Positions 16,927-25,129 of a DNA stretch of 48,722 bases are shown one piece after another; position 1 is the first letter of the stretch, and each line of letters opens with the position of its first letter. This DNA comes from an uncultured Acidimicrobiales bacterium (lineage in GTDB: Bacteria > Actinomycetota > Acidimicrobiia > Acidimicrobiales > SHLQ01): contig CALJDK010000144.1 in the NCBI GenBank assembly GCA_938023735.1, positions 1 through 48,722 of the forward strand, given 5' to 3'. A program made the translations under genes and the position numbers. Under the pieces are notes generated by a model, which was given only the letters and a program-made list of their open reading frames with translations, ran no database searches and was not told the DNA's origin.

Positions 16927-17685
16927 ATGGATCTTCGACTCGACGGCAAAACAGCACTCATCACTGGGGGATCCCGGGGAATCGGAAAAGCGATTGCCTC
17001 ATCGTTCGCCGAAGCGGGTGCCAAGGTGTTCATCACCAGTCGAAAGGCCGACGCCTGCGAGCACGCTGCCGCCGAGATTGGGCATGGGTGTGAGTGGCTC
17101 GCTGGCAATGCGGGAAGCCCCGACGACGCCGACCGGGCCATCGATACTTGTATCGACCGATTCGGCGGTGTCGACATTCTTGTCAACAACGCCGCCACGA
17201 ACCCGTACGCCGGTCCGCTCATCGACGCCGATCTACCTCGGTGGCAGAAGACCCTCGATGTCAACCTCACCGCTCCGTTGTTTTGGACCCAAAAGGTTTG
17301 GAACCGCTACCAGAAGGAAAATGGCGGGGTTGTCATCAATATCTCGTCGGTTGGCGGGCTCAGCACCAACCCGATTCTGGGCGCCTACGACGTAACGAAG
17401 TCCGCATTGATTCACATGACCAAGCAACTTGCACCAGAGTTGGCGCCGGGAGTGCGGGTCAACGCGATTTGTCCAGGCTTGGTGAAGACCGACTTCGCGA
17501 AGGCGTTGTGGGAAGACGGCAAAGGCGATCAGGTTGCGCAGGCCTATCCGCTGAACCGCTTGGGCGAGGTCGACGACATTGCCGGCGCTGCCCTGTATCT
17601 GGCGGCTGACACCGGAAGCTGGATAACCGGCCAGATCCTGGTGCTCGATGGTGGCGGTCTGGTGGCATTCAACAAGGTCGGCTAG
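16927..17685 (+). CDS. Short-chain dehydrogenase/reductase (SDR)
   Basis: A 252-residue classical SDR. The cofactor motif TGGSRGIG is near the N-terminus, the NNAAT stabilising motif follows ([15 protein letters not shown]), and the catalytic tetrad is visible as N-V-N-L, S in ISSVGG, and YDVTK (Y-x-x-x-K). The C-terminal [12 protein letters not shown] is typical of the FabG-like branch. The residues after the glycine motif (TSRKAD) suggest NADP(H) preference, as inferred from the Arg. Substrate unknown. Transcribed from a leaderless promoter, isolated from the genes on either side. Confidence 0.9.
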   Translation: MDLRLDGKTALITGGSRGIGKAIASSFAEAGAKVFITSRKADACEHAAAEIGHGCEWLAGNAGSPDDADRAIDTCIDRFGGVDILVNNAATNPYAGPLIDADLPRWQKTLDVNLTAPLFWTQKVWNRYQKENGGVVINISSVGGLSTNPILGAYDVTKSALIHMTKQLAPELAPGVRVNAICPGLVKTDFAKALWEDGKGDQVAQAYPLNRLGEVDDIAGAALYLAADTGSWITGQILVLDGGGLVAFNKVG

Positions 17686-17692
17686 CGGAATA

Positions 17693-17773
17693 GGGTTCCA
17701 GACACCGTATTCAAATCGACAATCATCAATACGAAAAGGGTTCCAGACACCGTATTCAAATCAACGATCATCA
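17693..17773. repeat. REP-like intergenic repeat, two copies (A and B)
   Basis: Two 36-bp copies (17693-17728 and 17738-17773) with period 45. The core GGTTCCAGACACCGTATTC is identical in both and is followed by AAATCRACRATCATCA. The same core occurs at 37.3 kb, where it forms perfect hairpins. Here the left arm has decayed (AATAGGGT, AAAAGGGT), so the palindrome is imperfect. Lies between the SDR and the nickel/cobalt permease. Confidence 0.85.
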
Positions 17774-17848
17774 CCATGATGTGGGGTGGGGGTTGATGCG
17801 CGGAAACGTTGGCTTTGCGGGCTTTTCTGCGATAGCAACGGTACCGAA

Positions 17849-18811
17849 ATGACCTTTGGCCTTCTGCTTACCGCCCTTGGGCTCGGACTTCGCCATGGCG
17901 TCGACTGGGATCACATCGCCGCTATCGCCGACCTCAGCGGAACGGCCGAGAATCGTCGCCGAGGGTTCGTATTGTCGATGCTGTACGCAATTGGGCACGG
18001 GGCGGTTGTGTTTGGCCTCGGTGTGCTGGCCATCCTCTTCGGGTTGGCGATTCCCGAAGGCGTCGACGTGTGGATGGGTCGCATCGTTGGCATCACCCTC
18101 ATCGCCCTCGGTGTTTGGATCCTCGTCGAGTTGATGCGGAAGGGGCGCAACTTTCGGCTTCGTAGTCGATGGATGTTGATGATCGACGGCACGTTCGCTG
18201 GCCTCCGGAAGGTTCGCAACCGAGCAACACAGCGCTTCGTTTCGGTCGAGCACGAACACGACCATGATCACGACCAGGTGATCGACCTCACCGACACGGC
18301 TATAGCCGAGACTGCCCATGCCGAAGTCCACGCCCACGATCATGCCCATGCGTCGGTGTTGGACGAGGCGCATACGCACGATCGGGTCGAAGCGCTCGCT
18401 CCGTCGGGTTGGCGGGGGCTGCGTAGCCGGGCCGGACACATGCACGCCCACAGCCATCGCCACGATTTGGTGCTACCCGACGCCGCCGACGCTCGCTATG
18501 GCAACCGCACCGCGGCGGGAATCGGCATGCTTCACGGTGTTGGCATCGAAAGTCCTACCCAGATCGCCATCTTCGTGGCCTCAACCTCGGTAGCGGGCGT
18601 CGGGTTTGGCCTTGTGTTGCTCGCATCGTGGGTCACGGGTCTTATCGTGGCCAACGCCGCCCTCGCAGTTATGGCCGGGGCAGGCGTGCTCAACGCCGAG
18701 CGGAGTTTTCCGGTGTACGCAGCGGTGGCGGTTATCGTCAGCGTGCTCAGCATTGTGCTCGGCACGCTCTACCTAGCCGGACTCGACATCCTCCCGGCCA
18801 TCGCCACCTAA
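17849..18811 (+). CDS. Nickel/cobalt permease-like membrane protein with His-rich loop
   Basis: 320 aa, about seven hydrophobic segments. The NiCoT-type metal motif HX4DH is present in TM1-2 (RHGVDWDHIAAIAD). The central hydrophilic loop is unusually histidine-rich (HEHDHDHDQ, VHAHDHAHAS, HMHAHSHRHD), likely binding Ni2+, Co2+ or Zn2+ ions. A later helix has GMLHGVGIESPTQ, resembling the second conserved segment of the family. Likely imports (or, in RcnA-like relatives, exports) Ni/Co across the cytoplasmic membrane; direction cannot be decided. Start: ATG 17849 begins the first membrane helix; the frame is open to GTG 17786, but the extra 21 residues are not protein-like. Confidence 0.82.
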   Translation: MTFGLLLTALGLGLRHGVDWDHIAAIADLSGTAENRRRGFVLSMLYAIGHGAVVFGLGVLAILFGLAIPEGVDVWMGRIVGITLIALGVWILVELMRKGRNFRLRSRWMLMIDGTFAGLRKVRNRATQRFVSVEHEHDHDHDQVIDLTDTAIAETAHAEVHAHDHAHASVLDEAHTHDRVEALAPSGWRGLRSRAGHMHAHSHRHDLVLPDAADARYGNRTAAGIGMLHGVGIESPTQIAIFVASTSVAGVGFGLVLLASWVTGLIVANAALAVMAGAGVLNAERSFPVYAAVAVIVSVLSIVLGTLYLAGLDILPAIAT

Positions 18812-18820
18812 GTTCGGTCG

Positions 18821-19984
18821 TCAGTAGCTGCGCGGCAGGCCCATCACATTCTGGGCGATGTAGTTGAGGGTCATCTCCTGGCTCACCGGCGCAATGCGTT
18901 GTAGCCGTGCCTCGCGCCAGTACCGCTCGACGTGATATTCGCTGGCGTAACCGAGTCCGCCATGGGTTTGCATGGCCTGGTCGGCGGCAAAGAAGCTGGC
19001 TTCGGCGGCGAGATACTTGGCAGTGTTGGCATGCTCGCCGCACTCCAAACCGTTGTCGTATCGCCATGCTCCCTGCATCGCCATCGTCCAGGCGGCGTGG
19101 AGATCCATGTGGGCTTTGGCCAGGGGATGGCTCACGGCCTGATTGCGTCCGATTGCCCGACCAAACACCTCCCGCTCGTTGGCGTACTCGACCGCTCGAC
19201 GCAGCGCGACCTCGCCGATGCCACAAGCCATCGATGCCAGCAGAATCCGTTCGGCATTGAGTCCGTGAAGGATGTGGTGAAAGCCCCGACCACGTTCGCC
19301 AACCATGCGCCACCCTTCGACCGGAAGTTCGTCGTAGGCCACCTCGCACGATGCGACGGCGTTGCGGCCAACTTTAGGAATGGCTGCGATGTCGCAATGG
19401 TTCGGGTCGAGGTCGACGAGGAACAGGGTGAGTCCGCCGAATCCATCGCCCGGTTCTCCGTCGGTGCGGGCCAGCAGCAGGCAGACCTCGGATTCGAGCG
19501 CTTTCGACGTCCAGATCTTCCGCCCGTTGATGATCCACCCACCCATGCCATCGTCGGTGGCCCTGGTGGTGATTCGGCTGGTGTCGGTTCCGGCGTCGGG
19601 TTCGGTGACCCCGAAGGCCACGTGAAGGTCGCCCGCGGCAGCTCGTGGGAGGAAGGTGTCCTTGAGTTGGTCGTTGCCGAACTTGATGACCGGGGCCAAC
19701 CCAAACATGGTCAGGTGGAGCGCAGTTGAACCGTTCATGGCTGCGCCTGACGCTGCGACCCGATTGAGAACCAGCGCGCCTTCGGTAATGCCGCCGCCAC
19801 CTCCGCCGTACTGTTCGGGGATGGCGATCCCCACCCACCCTCCGGCGGCCATGGCGTCATAGAACGCCCAGGGAAACTCATGGTTTGTGTCGCGCTCGGA
19901 CCAATACGTGTCATCGAATTGGGCGCAGACTCGATCGACGCCTTCGATGATTGCCTCATGGTCGGGATTGGGGGCAAAGTCCAT
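18821..19984 (-). CDS. Acyl-CoA dehydrogenase
   Basis: 387 aa, a full-length FAD-dependent acyl-CoA dehydrogenase catalysing alpha,beta-desaturation of an acyl-CoA. Conserved: FGVTEPDAGTDTS (FAD/substrate binding), GRKIWTS, and the C-terminal MQTHGGLGYASEYHVERYWR helix; the catalytic base of short-chain-type enzymes is not obvious at the usual position (RLQRIAPVSQEMTLN), so chain-length class is uncertain. Start ATG 19984 is fixed by a TAGATT -10 element 6 nt upstream; GTG 19990 lies between. Single-gene unit converging with the permease gene (9 nt between stops). Confidence 0.93.
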   Translation of the reverse strand: MDFAPNPDHEAIIEGVDRVCAQFDDTYWSERDTNHEFPWAFYDAMAAGGWVGIAIPEQYGGGGGGITEGALVLNRVAASGAAMNGSTALHLTMFGLAPVIKFGNDQLKDTFLPRAAAGDLHVAFGVTEPDAGTDTSRITTRATDDGMGGWIINGRKIWTSKALESEVCLLLARTDGEPGDGFGGLTLFLVDLDPNHCDIAAIPKVGRNAVASCEVAYDELPVEGWRMVGERGRGFHHILHGLNAERILLASMACGIGEVALRRAVEYANEREVFGRAIGRNQAVSHPLAKAHMDLHAAWTMAMQGAWRYDNGLECGEHANTAKYLAAEASFFAADQAMQTHGGLGYASEYHVERYWREARLQRIAPVSQEMTLNYIAQNVMGLPRSY

Positions 19985-19990
19985 GCCCAC

Positions 19991-19996
19991 AATCTA
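19991..19996 (-). promoter_or_regulatory. -10 element (TAGATT), leaderless start
   Basis: On the minus strand TAGATT ends 6 nt before ATG 19984 of the acyl-CoA dehydrogenase gene and abuts GTG 19990, making ATG the likely start. Confidence 0.6.
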
Positions 19997-20068
19997 GGGA
20001 CTCGGCCAAAGGGGGGAAGAACGTGCCGCTGAGTTTCCCGAACATTATTCATTGCGCAGGGGCACCAC

Positions 20069-20074
20069 TAGGGT
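20069..20074 (+). promoter_or_regulatory. -10 element (TAGGGT), leaderless GTG start of operon
   Basis: TAGGGT ends 7 nt before GTG 20082. It rules against the in-frame ATG-like start at 20052, which is upstream of the -10, and would drive the four-gene operon 20082-23713. Confidence 0.62.
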
Positions 20075-20081
20075 TTCGGAG

Positions 20082-21059
20082 GTGAGTAGTCGCAAGATCA
20101 TCTTTGACACCGACCCTGGAGTCGACGACGCGGTTGCTGCATTCATGGCGCTCGCCTGTCCCGAGATTGACGTTGTCGGACTCACCTCGGTGTATGGCAA
20201 TCTGCCGATCGACATCACTACCGCCAATGCTCTCCGGTTCGTTGAGCTTGCGGGCCGACCCGATATTCCGGTGGCTCGCGGCGCCGATCGTCCGCTAGTT
20301 GTCGACGACATTGGACCGGTGCCGTTCATCCATGGCGACAACGGGTTGGGCAACGCCCCGGTCGCCGATCCCAGCATCGAGCTTTCGCCTCTTCATGCCG
20401 CCGAGTTCATCTATCAGATGGCAGCGGCAAACGCTGGCGAAATCACGTTGGTTCCGGTGGGGCCGCTCACCAACATCGCGCTGGCGGTTCGGCTCCATCC
20501 CGACCTACCCGAGCTGGTTCACGAGGTGGTGGTGATGGGCGGCAACGCCTATGCACCCGGCAATGCATCGCCGGGTGGCGAAGCCAACATGTTGCACGAC
20601 CCCGAGGCCGCCGACATCGTGTTGGGCGAGGATTGGCCGCTCACCATGGTGGGCCTCGATGTCACGAACGCGGTCAACCTTGACCATGCGCAACTCGCGG
20701 CGATCGCAGCCGTCGATTCGCCGCCCAATTTGCTGCTGGCTGCGGCTATGCCGTTCTATCAAGCCTTCTACGAGGACAACCTTGAGGGATTCGAGGGCCT
20801 CTGTCCCCACGACGCGGTGGCCATTGCGTACCTCCTTCAACCCGAACTGTTCGAAACCGTTCAGAAGCCGCTTCGGGTGGAAATGCACGGCTTTGGGCGG
20901 GGCAAAACCTGGGCAGCCGATCCCTACCATCTCACCGAGCCAAACTCCCCGTGGGCCGGTCGACCCGATGTCACCATCGCCACCGGCGGCGACGCGCAAG
21001 CTATCAGTGAGCTGATCGTCGCCGAGCTCACTCGAGCCGACTCGGGCAGCAAGCCATGA
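20082..21059 (+). CDS. Inosine-uridine preferring nucleoside hydrolase
   Basis: 325 aa. Hydrolyses the N-glycosidic bond of purine or pyrimidine nucleosides, or of related ribosides, with a Ca2+ ion. The signature DTDPGVDDAVA is at the N-terminus (residues 7-14 area), with the further calcium/ribose ligands expected in GNAYAPGNASPGGEAN and the C-terminal LCPHDAVAIAY. First gene of a tight operon: its TGA overlaps the ATG of the DUF6285 gene. Why a nucleoside hydrolase leads an acyl-CoA-type operon is unclear; it might act on another riboside. Start GTG 20082 chosen from the promoter spacing. Confidence 0.92.
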   Translation: MSSRKIIFDTDPGVDDAVAAFMALACPEIDVVGLTSVYGNLPIDITTANALRFVELAGRPDIPVARGADRPLVVDDIGPVPFIHGDNGLGNAPVADPSIELSPLHAAEFIYQMAAANAGEITLVPVGPLTNIALAVRLHPDLPELVHEVVVMGGNAYAPGNASPGGEANMLHDPEAADIVLGEDWPLTMVGLDVTNAVNLDHAQLAAIAAVDSPPNLLLAAAMPFYQAFYEDNLEGFEGLCPHDAVAIAYLLQPELFETVQKPLRVEMHGFGRGKTWAADPYHLTEPNSPWAGRPDVTIATGGDAQAISELIVAELTRADSGSKP

Positions 21060-21412
21060 TCGATCAACCTTCGGCCCCCGACCTGCTTGACGCAATGGCG
21101 GCCACGCTTGCTGAATCGGTTGTTCCGGCCTGCGAAGGCCCTGCGCAGCACGCTGCCCGAGTGGTGGCCAATCTCTGTCGAATTCTGGCCCGCGAGTTCC
21201 AGCACGGAGCCGACGCCACCAGCCAGACAATCGCCGACCTCCAAGGGCTGCTGGGAAACAACGCTGTCGATGCCGACGCTTTGGTGGCCGAACTTGAGCA
21301 GCGGCTCGCGTCTGCCGACTCGGCGTTTGACGATGACGAACTTTTTCGGGTCTTGAAGGCCAACGTCGACCGTCGGCTTGCTGTCGCGAAGCCCGGATAC
21401 AGCGACAACTAG
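21056..21412 (+). CDS. DUF6285 domain protein (LvaB-like accessory subunit)
   Basis: 118 aa, mostly alpha-helical. It shows the DUF6285 pattern: N-terminal P-S-A-P-D-L-L-D-A-MAATLAE-x-VVPA, then the central helix QHAARVVANLCRILAREFQ, then an acidic part ending in a helix RRLAVAKPGY. Overlaps the nucleoside hydrolase stop (ATGA) and is 7 nt before the phosphotransferase gene. Small proteins of this type sit next to APH-type kinases and acyl-CoA dehydrogenases; the best-known analogue is LvaB, needed for the kinase LvaA in levulinate catabolism of Pseudomonas putida. An accessory role to the next gene's product is inference from context. Confidence 0.78.
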   Translation: MIDQPSAPDLLDAMAATLAESVVPACEGPAQHAARVVANLCRILAREFQHGADATSQTIADLQGLLGNNAVDADALVAELEQRLASADSAFDDDELFRVLKANVDRRLAVAKPGYSDN

Positions 21413-21419
21413 GGCAGCG

Positions 21420-22439
21420 ATGGCAACAGGGAGCGAGCCGGATCTGACCGAGGGTTTGGCGCAGGTGGTGGCCGAGGGGGGAATCGCATCACCGAGCGTG
21501 GAGGTAACCGGCGTCGCATCGGCGGGCGCAACCCGTCGCACTCTTTTTCTGACTGTTGAATCCGGTACTGAAACAATCCCGGCGGTCGCACAGATCAGTT
21601 CAGCCAAGTCGTTGCTCGGCGCGAGTATGACGGTTGAAGATGAAGCCAAGCTGGTACGACTCGCCGAGAGCGTGGGCGTTCCGGTGGCGGGAGTTCTTGG
21701 AGCGTCCGAAAACAACGACCTGGTCGGTGGGCCGGTGGTGGTGACCCGGCGCATCGATGGGCCGACCATTCCTCGCCATGTCCTCCGTCTGCTCGATGGC
21801 AACCCATCGATTCGCGAGACACTCATCGCGCAGTGCGGCCAGGCGTTGGCCAAGCTACATCAGGCCGGCACCGATGGAGCGCCCGATTCTCTACCCCGTC
21901 TCGATGCCGGTCATCCGGCGGAGTCCTATGTCCAGCAGCTACACCTCACCCTCGATGGCATCGGCGATCCGTATCCGGTACTCCGCTATGGCATCCGCTG
22001 GCTCGGCGAGAACCTCCCGTTGCCGGCCGAGAAGCCCGCCATCATTCACGGCGACTTCCGCAATGGGAATCTCATCATCAACGAAACCGGCCTTGGGGCG
22101 GTGCTCGATTGGGAGCTTGCCCATATCGGCGACCCGATGGAAGACGTTGCCTACCTGTGTATGCGCACCTGGCGGTTCGGAGCCGAAGCTCACCCCGCCG
22201 GCGGTTTCGGTTCGTTCGACCAACTGCGTGATGCCTACGAGGTCGCGGGCGGAACCTGGCGCGAAGATGCCTTCCGGTGGTGGCTCACTGCCCGCACGGC
22301 TTGGTGGGGGATCGGCCTGGCGTTTCAGGCCGACAACTTCGCCAATGGCACAACCAACTCCATCGTTCACGCCGCCAGTGGCCGGCGTGTTGTCGAACTC
22401 GAGTACGACCTTCTCTCGCTTATTGAAGCGGGTCTCTAA
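21420..22439 (+). CDS. APH-type phosphotransferase (LvaA/ACAD10-kinase-like)
   Basis: 339 aa of the aminoglycoside phosphotransferase/choline kinase fold. Brenner motif HGDFRNGN and the DFG-equivalent DWELAHIGDPMEDVAYL are intact, so it should be an active kinase. Its position between DUF6285 and an acyl-CoA dehydrogenase argues against antibiotic resistance and for phosphorylation of a hydroxyacyl-CoA, as in LvaA and the kinase domains of ACAD10/ACAD11. Start ATG 21420 lies 7 nt after the previous stop; GTG 21378 would overlap that gene by 35 nt. ACAD follows after 32 nt. Confidence 0.85.
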   Translation: MATGSEPDLTEGLAQVVAEGGIASPSVEVTGVASAGATRRTLFLTVESGTETIPAVAQISSAKSLLGASMTVEDEAKLVRLAESVGVPVAGVLGASENNDLVGGPVVVTRRIDGPTIPRHVLRLLDGNPSIRETLIAQCGQALAKLHQAGTDGAPDSLPRLDAGHPAESYVQQLHLTLDGIGDPYPVLRYGIRWLGENLPLPAEKPAIIHGDFRNGNLIINETGLGAVLDWELAHIGDPMEDVAYLCMRTWRFGAEAHPAGGFGSFDQLRDAYEVAGGTWREDAFRWWLTARTAWWGIGLAFQADNFANGTTNSIVHAASGRRVVELEYDLLSLIEAGL

Positions 22440-22471
22440 ACCGAACCCGGATCCCGAAAGGACCGACGCAC

Positions 22472-23713
22472 ATGGATTTCGATATCCCAGAAGACATCGC
22501 CAACTACCTTGACGAACTCGACCGGTTCATCGAGGCCGAGATCAAACCGCTCGAAGAAGCCAACATTCAGTACTTCGACCACCGGCGCGAGAACGCCCGC
22601 ACCGACTGGGATAACGAAGGTCTCCCCACCCAAGAGTGGGAGGAGTTGTTGGGGCAGATGCGAAAGCTTGCCGACGCAGCGGGACACTTCCGGTTTGGGC
22701 TACCCGCAGAGGTCGGCGGCAAAGACGGCTCGAATCTGGCGATGGCCATCATTCGTGAACACCTTGCCGCCAAGGGTCTTGGCCTTCACAACGATTTGCA
22801 GAACGAGTCGTCGATCGTCGGCAACCTGCCGTTCGCGAAGATGATGCTGGCCAAGGGCACCGATGAGCAGAAGGCCGAGTTTCTTGAGGCCGGCATCGTT
22901 GGCGAGCGCCGGGTGTCGTTTGGACTTACCGAGCCCAATCACGGCAGCGACGCAACCTGGATGGAAACCACTGCCGTGCGCGACGGCGACGAGTGGGTGA
23001 TCAACGGTGAGAAGCGGTGGAACACCGGCATGCATCACGCCACCCACGACATGGTGTTCGCCCGGACCAGCGGCGAAGACGGCGACGGCGATGGCATCAC
23101 CTGTTTCCTCGTGCCCACCGACGCTCCTGGCGTGGAGATCGGACCGTTCTGGTGGACCTTCAACATGCCCACCGATCACCCCGACGTGCGGTTCAAAGAC
23201 GTACGCGTCGGCGATGGTGCGATGTTTGGCGACGAGGGCCGCGGCCTTGAGCTTGCGCAGCTCTTCGTGCACGAGAACCGAATTCGCCAGGCCGCATCGA
23301 GTCTCGGCGCCGCGCAGCATTGCATCGACTTGGCCGTGGCGTACGCCAAAGAGCGCAAGCCGTTCGGGAAGCCGCTTTGGCTCAATCAGGCCATTCAGTT
23401 CCCGTTGGCCGAACTTCAGACCGAGGCGGCGATGCTTCGTCCTCTGATTCACAAGACGGCGTGGAACCTCGATCGCAACCACCACATGGACGTCACGGCC
23501 GAGGTCAGCATGTGCAACTACCGCGCCAATCGACTCGTGTGTAACGCCGCCGACCAGGCCATGCAGACCTGCGGCGGGATGGGTTACAGCCGCCACATGC
23601 CGTTCGAGCACATCTACCGTCACCATCGCCGCTATCGAATTACCGAAGGCGCCGAAGAGATCCAGATCCGTCGCGTGGCCGGCATCATGTTCGGCAAATC
23701 CGCCAAGCGTTAG
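22472..23713 (+). CDS. Acyl-CoA dehydrogenase (LvaC/ACAD11-like)
   Basis: 413 aa, FAD-dependent acyl-CoA dehydrogenase fold. Features: SFGLTEPNHGSDATWMET (FAD/substrate loop), NGEKRWNTG, helix KPFGKPLWLNQAIQFPLAEL and C-terminal TEGAEEIQIRRVAG, where the Glu sits at the position of the catalytic base. In ACAD11/LvaC systems such an enzyme removes phosphate from a phosphohydroxyacyl-CoA and ends with an enoyl or isomerised hydroxyacyl-CoA. Last gene of the 20082-23713 operon, with AAAGGA as SD 10 nt upstream. General ACAD identity is firm; the specialised role is inferred from neighbours. Confidence 0.9.
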   Translation: MDFDIPEDIANYLDELDRFIEAEIKPLEEANIQYFDHRRENARTDWDNEGLPTQEWEELLGQMRKLADAAGHFRFGLPAEVGGKDGSNLAMAIIREHLAAKGLGLHNDLQNESSIVGNLPFAKMMLAKGTDEQKAEFLEAGIVGERRVSFGLTEPNHGSDATWMETTAVRDGDEWVINGEKRWNTGMHHATHDMVFARTSGEDGDGDGITCFLVPTDAPGVEIGPFWWTFNMPTDHPDVRFKDVRVGDGAMFGDEGRGLELAQLFVHENRIRQAASSLGAAQHCIDLAVAYAKERKPFGKPLWLNQAIQFPLAELQTEAAMLRPLIHKTAWNLDRNHHMDVTAEVSMCNYRANRLVCNAADQAMQTCGGMGYSRHMPFEHIYRHHRRYRITEGAEEIQIRRVAGIMFGKSAKR

Positions 23714-23818
23714 CCAACCAAGCCTCGGCATGCGACAAGTATCGCTCATGTCGGGCAGAACGGGTTCTACTACTGTGGCTTCGCCGATAGCGCTCATGCG
23801 CTGGTTGAGAGGACGGTC

Positions 23819-24262
23819 ATGAAGGGTATTCCAACGTGGGTCGCTGGGTGGGTGGTGATCCTTGCGCTTGCCGGGGTAGCTCTCGGGCTTCTTGAACTCC
23901 TCAACCCCGGATCGTCGGGTGTGCTGTCGATCGACACCGATCTCGAATCGGGCGCCGTCGCAGCCCGGAGCTGGGGTGGTCGAAGCCTCGGCCTTGGGGT
24001 CGCTGCCGTCGTTGCGCTGCTACTTCGAGAGCGGGGTGCGTTTGGGGTAGCTCTCGCTGGCGCGATTGCACGCGAGGGCAGCGATCTTTATGCAGCAATC
24101 GCTGAGAGTCAGGGCTTTATCGACTACGCACTTCCCGCCGTGATGGGGGCCATCGACGTGGTGGCCTTCCTCGGTGTCATTGGATCTGCGTGGACGAGTC
24201 GCCGGAGTAAGAACGAAATTGCCCCTCCTGATGGCCCACCCTCCATGGAGTCGATGATCTAG
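23819..24262 (+). CDS. Small integral membrane protein, four predicted TM segments
   Basis: 147 aa with four hydrophobic segments: WVAGWVVILALAGVALGLLE, then LGLGVAAVVALLL, a middle pair around FGVALAGAIAREGSDLYAA, and DVVAFLGVIGSAW, followed by a charged C-terminal tail. The layout resembles the small DUF4267/DUF4345-like membrane proteins, but I am not certain of the family. Function unknown. Start ATG 23819 has a strong SD (GAGAGGA) 6 nt upstream. Followed after 36 nt by the SDR gene, so they may be co-transcribed. Confidence 0.75.
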   Translation: MKGIPTWVAGWVVILALAGVALGLLELLNPGSSGVLSIDTDLESGAVAARSWGGRSLGLGVAAVVALLLRERGAFGVALAGAIAREGSDLYAAIAESQGFIDYALPAVMGAIDVVAFLGVIGSAWTSRRSKNEIAPPDGPPSMESMI

Positions 24263-24298
24263 TGCGCAGAACCACGAAGGTACGAGAGGTAACAGGCG

Positions 24299-25129
24299 AT
24301 GAGACTTGATTCGAAAGTGGCTGTCATCACTGGCGGCGGCAATGGAATCGGCCAAGCGACCGCAGTGCGCTTCGCCGAGGAGGGCGCAGCGGTCGTCGTT
24401 GCAGATATCCAGGAGGCGAAGGCCCAGGAAACGGTGGGAATGGTCGAAGCGGTAGGCGGAAAGGCCGTCGCCATCGGAGTGGATGTTGTCGATCGCGACC
24501 AGAACGATGCGATGGCTCAGCTTGCGGTCGACTCCTTCGGCGGCCTCGACATCGTGGTCACCGCGGCCGGTATCAGTCACGCCACCTACAACAGCGGCGA
24601 TCTCGAAGCCGAGGCCAAGTGGGTCATGGAACGTGCCGATGAGGCCGAAGCGCCGGCCCAGGCTGTGGTCGACCTCGACATCGAAGAGTTCCGCAAGGTG
24701 ATGGCAGTGAATGTCGAAGGCACGCTGCTTGGCGTGCAGGCGTGTTTGGCTCGAATGCTCGACCTCGGGACCGGTGGCTCGATCATCACGCTGGCTTCCA
24801 TCGCCGCCAAGCGTCCCGACGCCGGGCCTCTGTCGTATGTGTGTTCAAAGTCTGCGGTTTGGATGCTCACCAAGAAGCTGGCTCGCGAACTCGCTTCTGC
24901 AGAGATTCGCGTGAACGCCATTGGTCCCGGCTTCATCGAAACGTCGATGACTGCCGTGTTCGACCTGATGCCCGAGGAGCGAGTGGCTCAGGTATGGGAG
25001 CAGATCCCTATGGGTCGCCGAGGTACCCCGCTCGACATTGCCAATGCCGCATTGTTCCTCGCCAGTGACGAGTCGCGGTACTTCACCGGCGAGATCCTCC
25101 ACCCCGATGGTGGCTACTTCACCGAGTGA
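24299..25129 (+). CDS. Short-chain dehydrogenase/reductase (SDR)
   Basis: 276 aa classical SDR. Cofactor motif TGGGNGIG (residues ~12-19); the acidic end of beta-2 (VVADIQEAK) indicates NAD(H). Catalytic residues: S in TLASIAAK and Y-x-x-x-K in SYVCSKSA. A roughly 20-residue insertion (residues about 100-125, AEAKWVMERADEAEAPAQAV) between beta-4 and alpha-4 is longer than in most FabG-like SDRs and may shape the substrate pocket. SD GAGAGG precedes ATG 24299. The 3' end overlaps the convergent mscS-like gene by 11 bp. Confidence 0.9.
   Translation: MRLDSKVAVITGGGNGIGQATAVRFAEEGAAVVVADIQEAKAQETVGMVEAVGGKAVAIGVDVVDRDQNDAMAQLAVDSFGGLDIVVTAAGISHATYNSGDLEAEAKWVMERADEAEAPAQAVVDLDIEEFRKVMAVNVEGTLLGVQACLARMLDLGTGGSIITLASIAAKRPDAGPLSYVCSKSAVWMLTKKLARELASAEIRVNAIGPGFIETSMTAVFDLMPEERVAQVWEQIPMGRRGTPLDIANAALFLASDESRYFTGEILHPDGGYFTE

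Noticed and set aside
21420-22439. Aminoglycoside resistance gene
   Set aside because: The APH fold is present, but the operon context (DUF6285, acyl-CoA dehydrogenase) points to CoA-linked metabolism, not antibiotic resistance.
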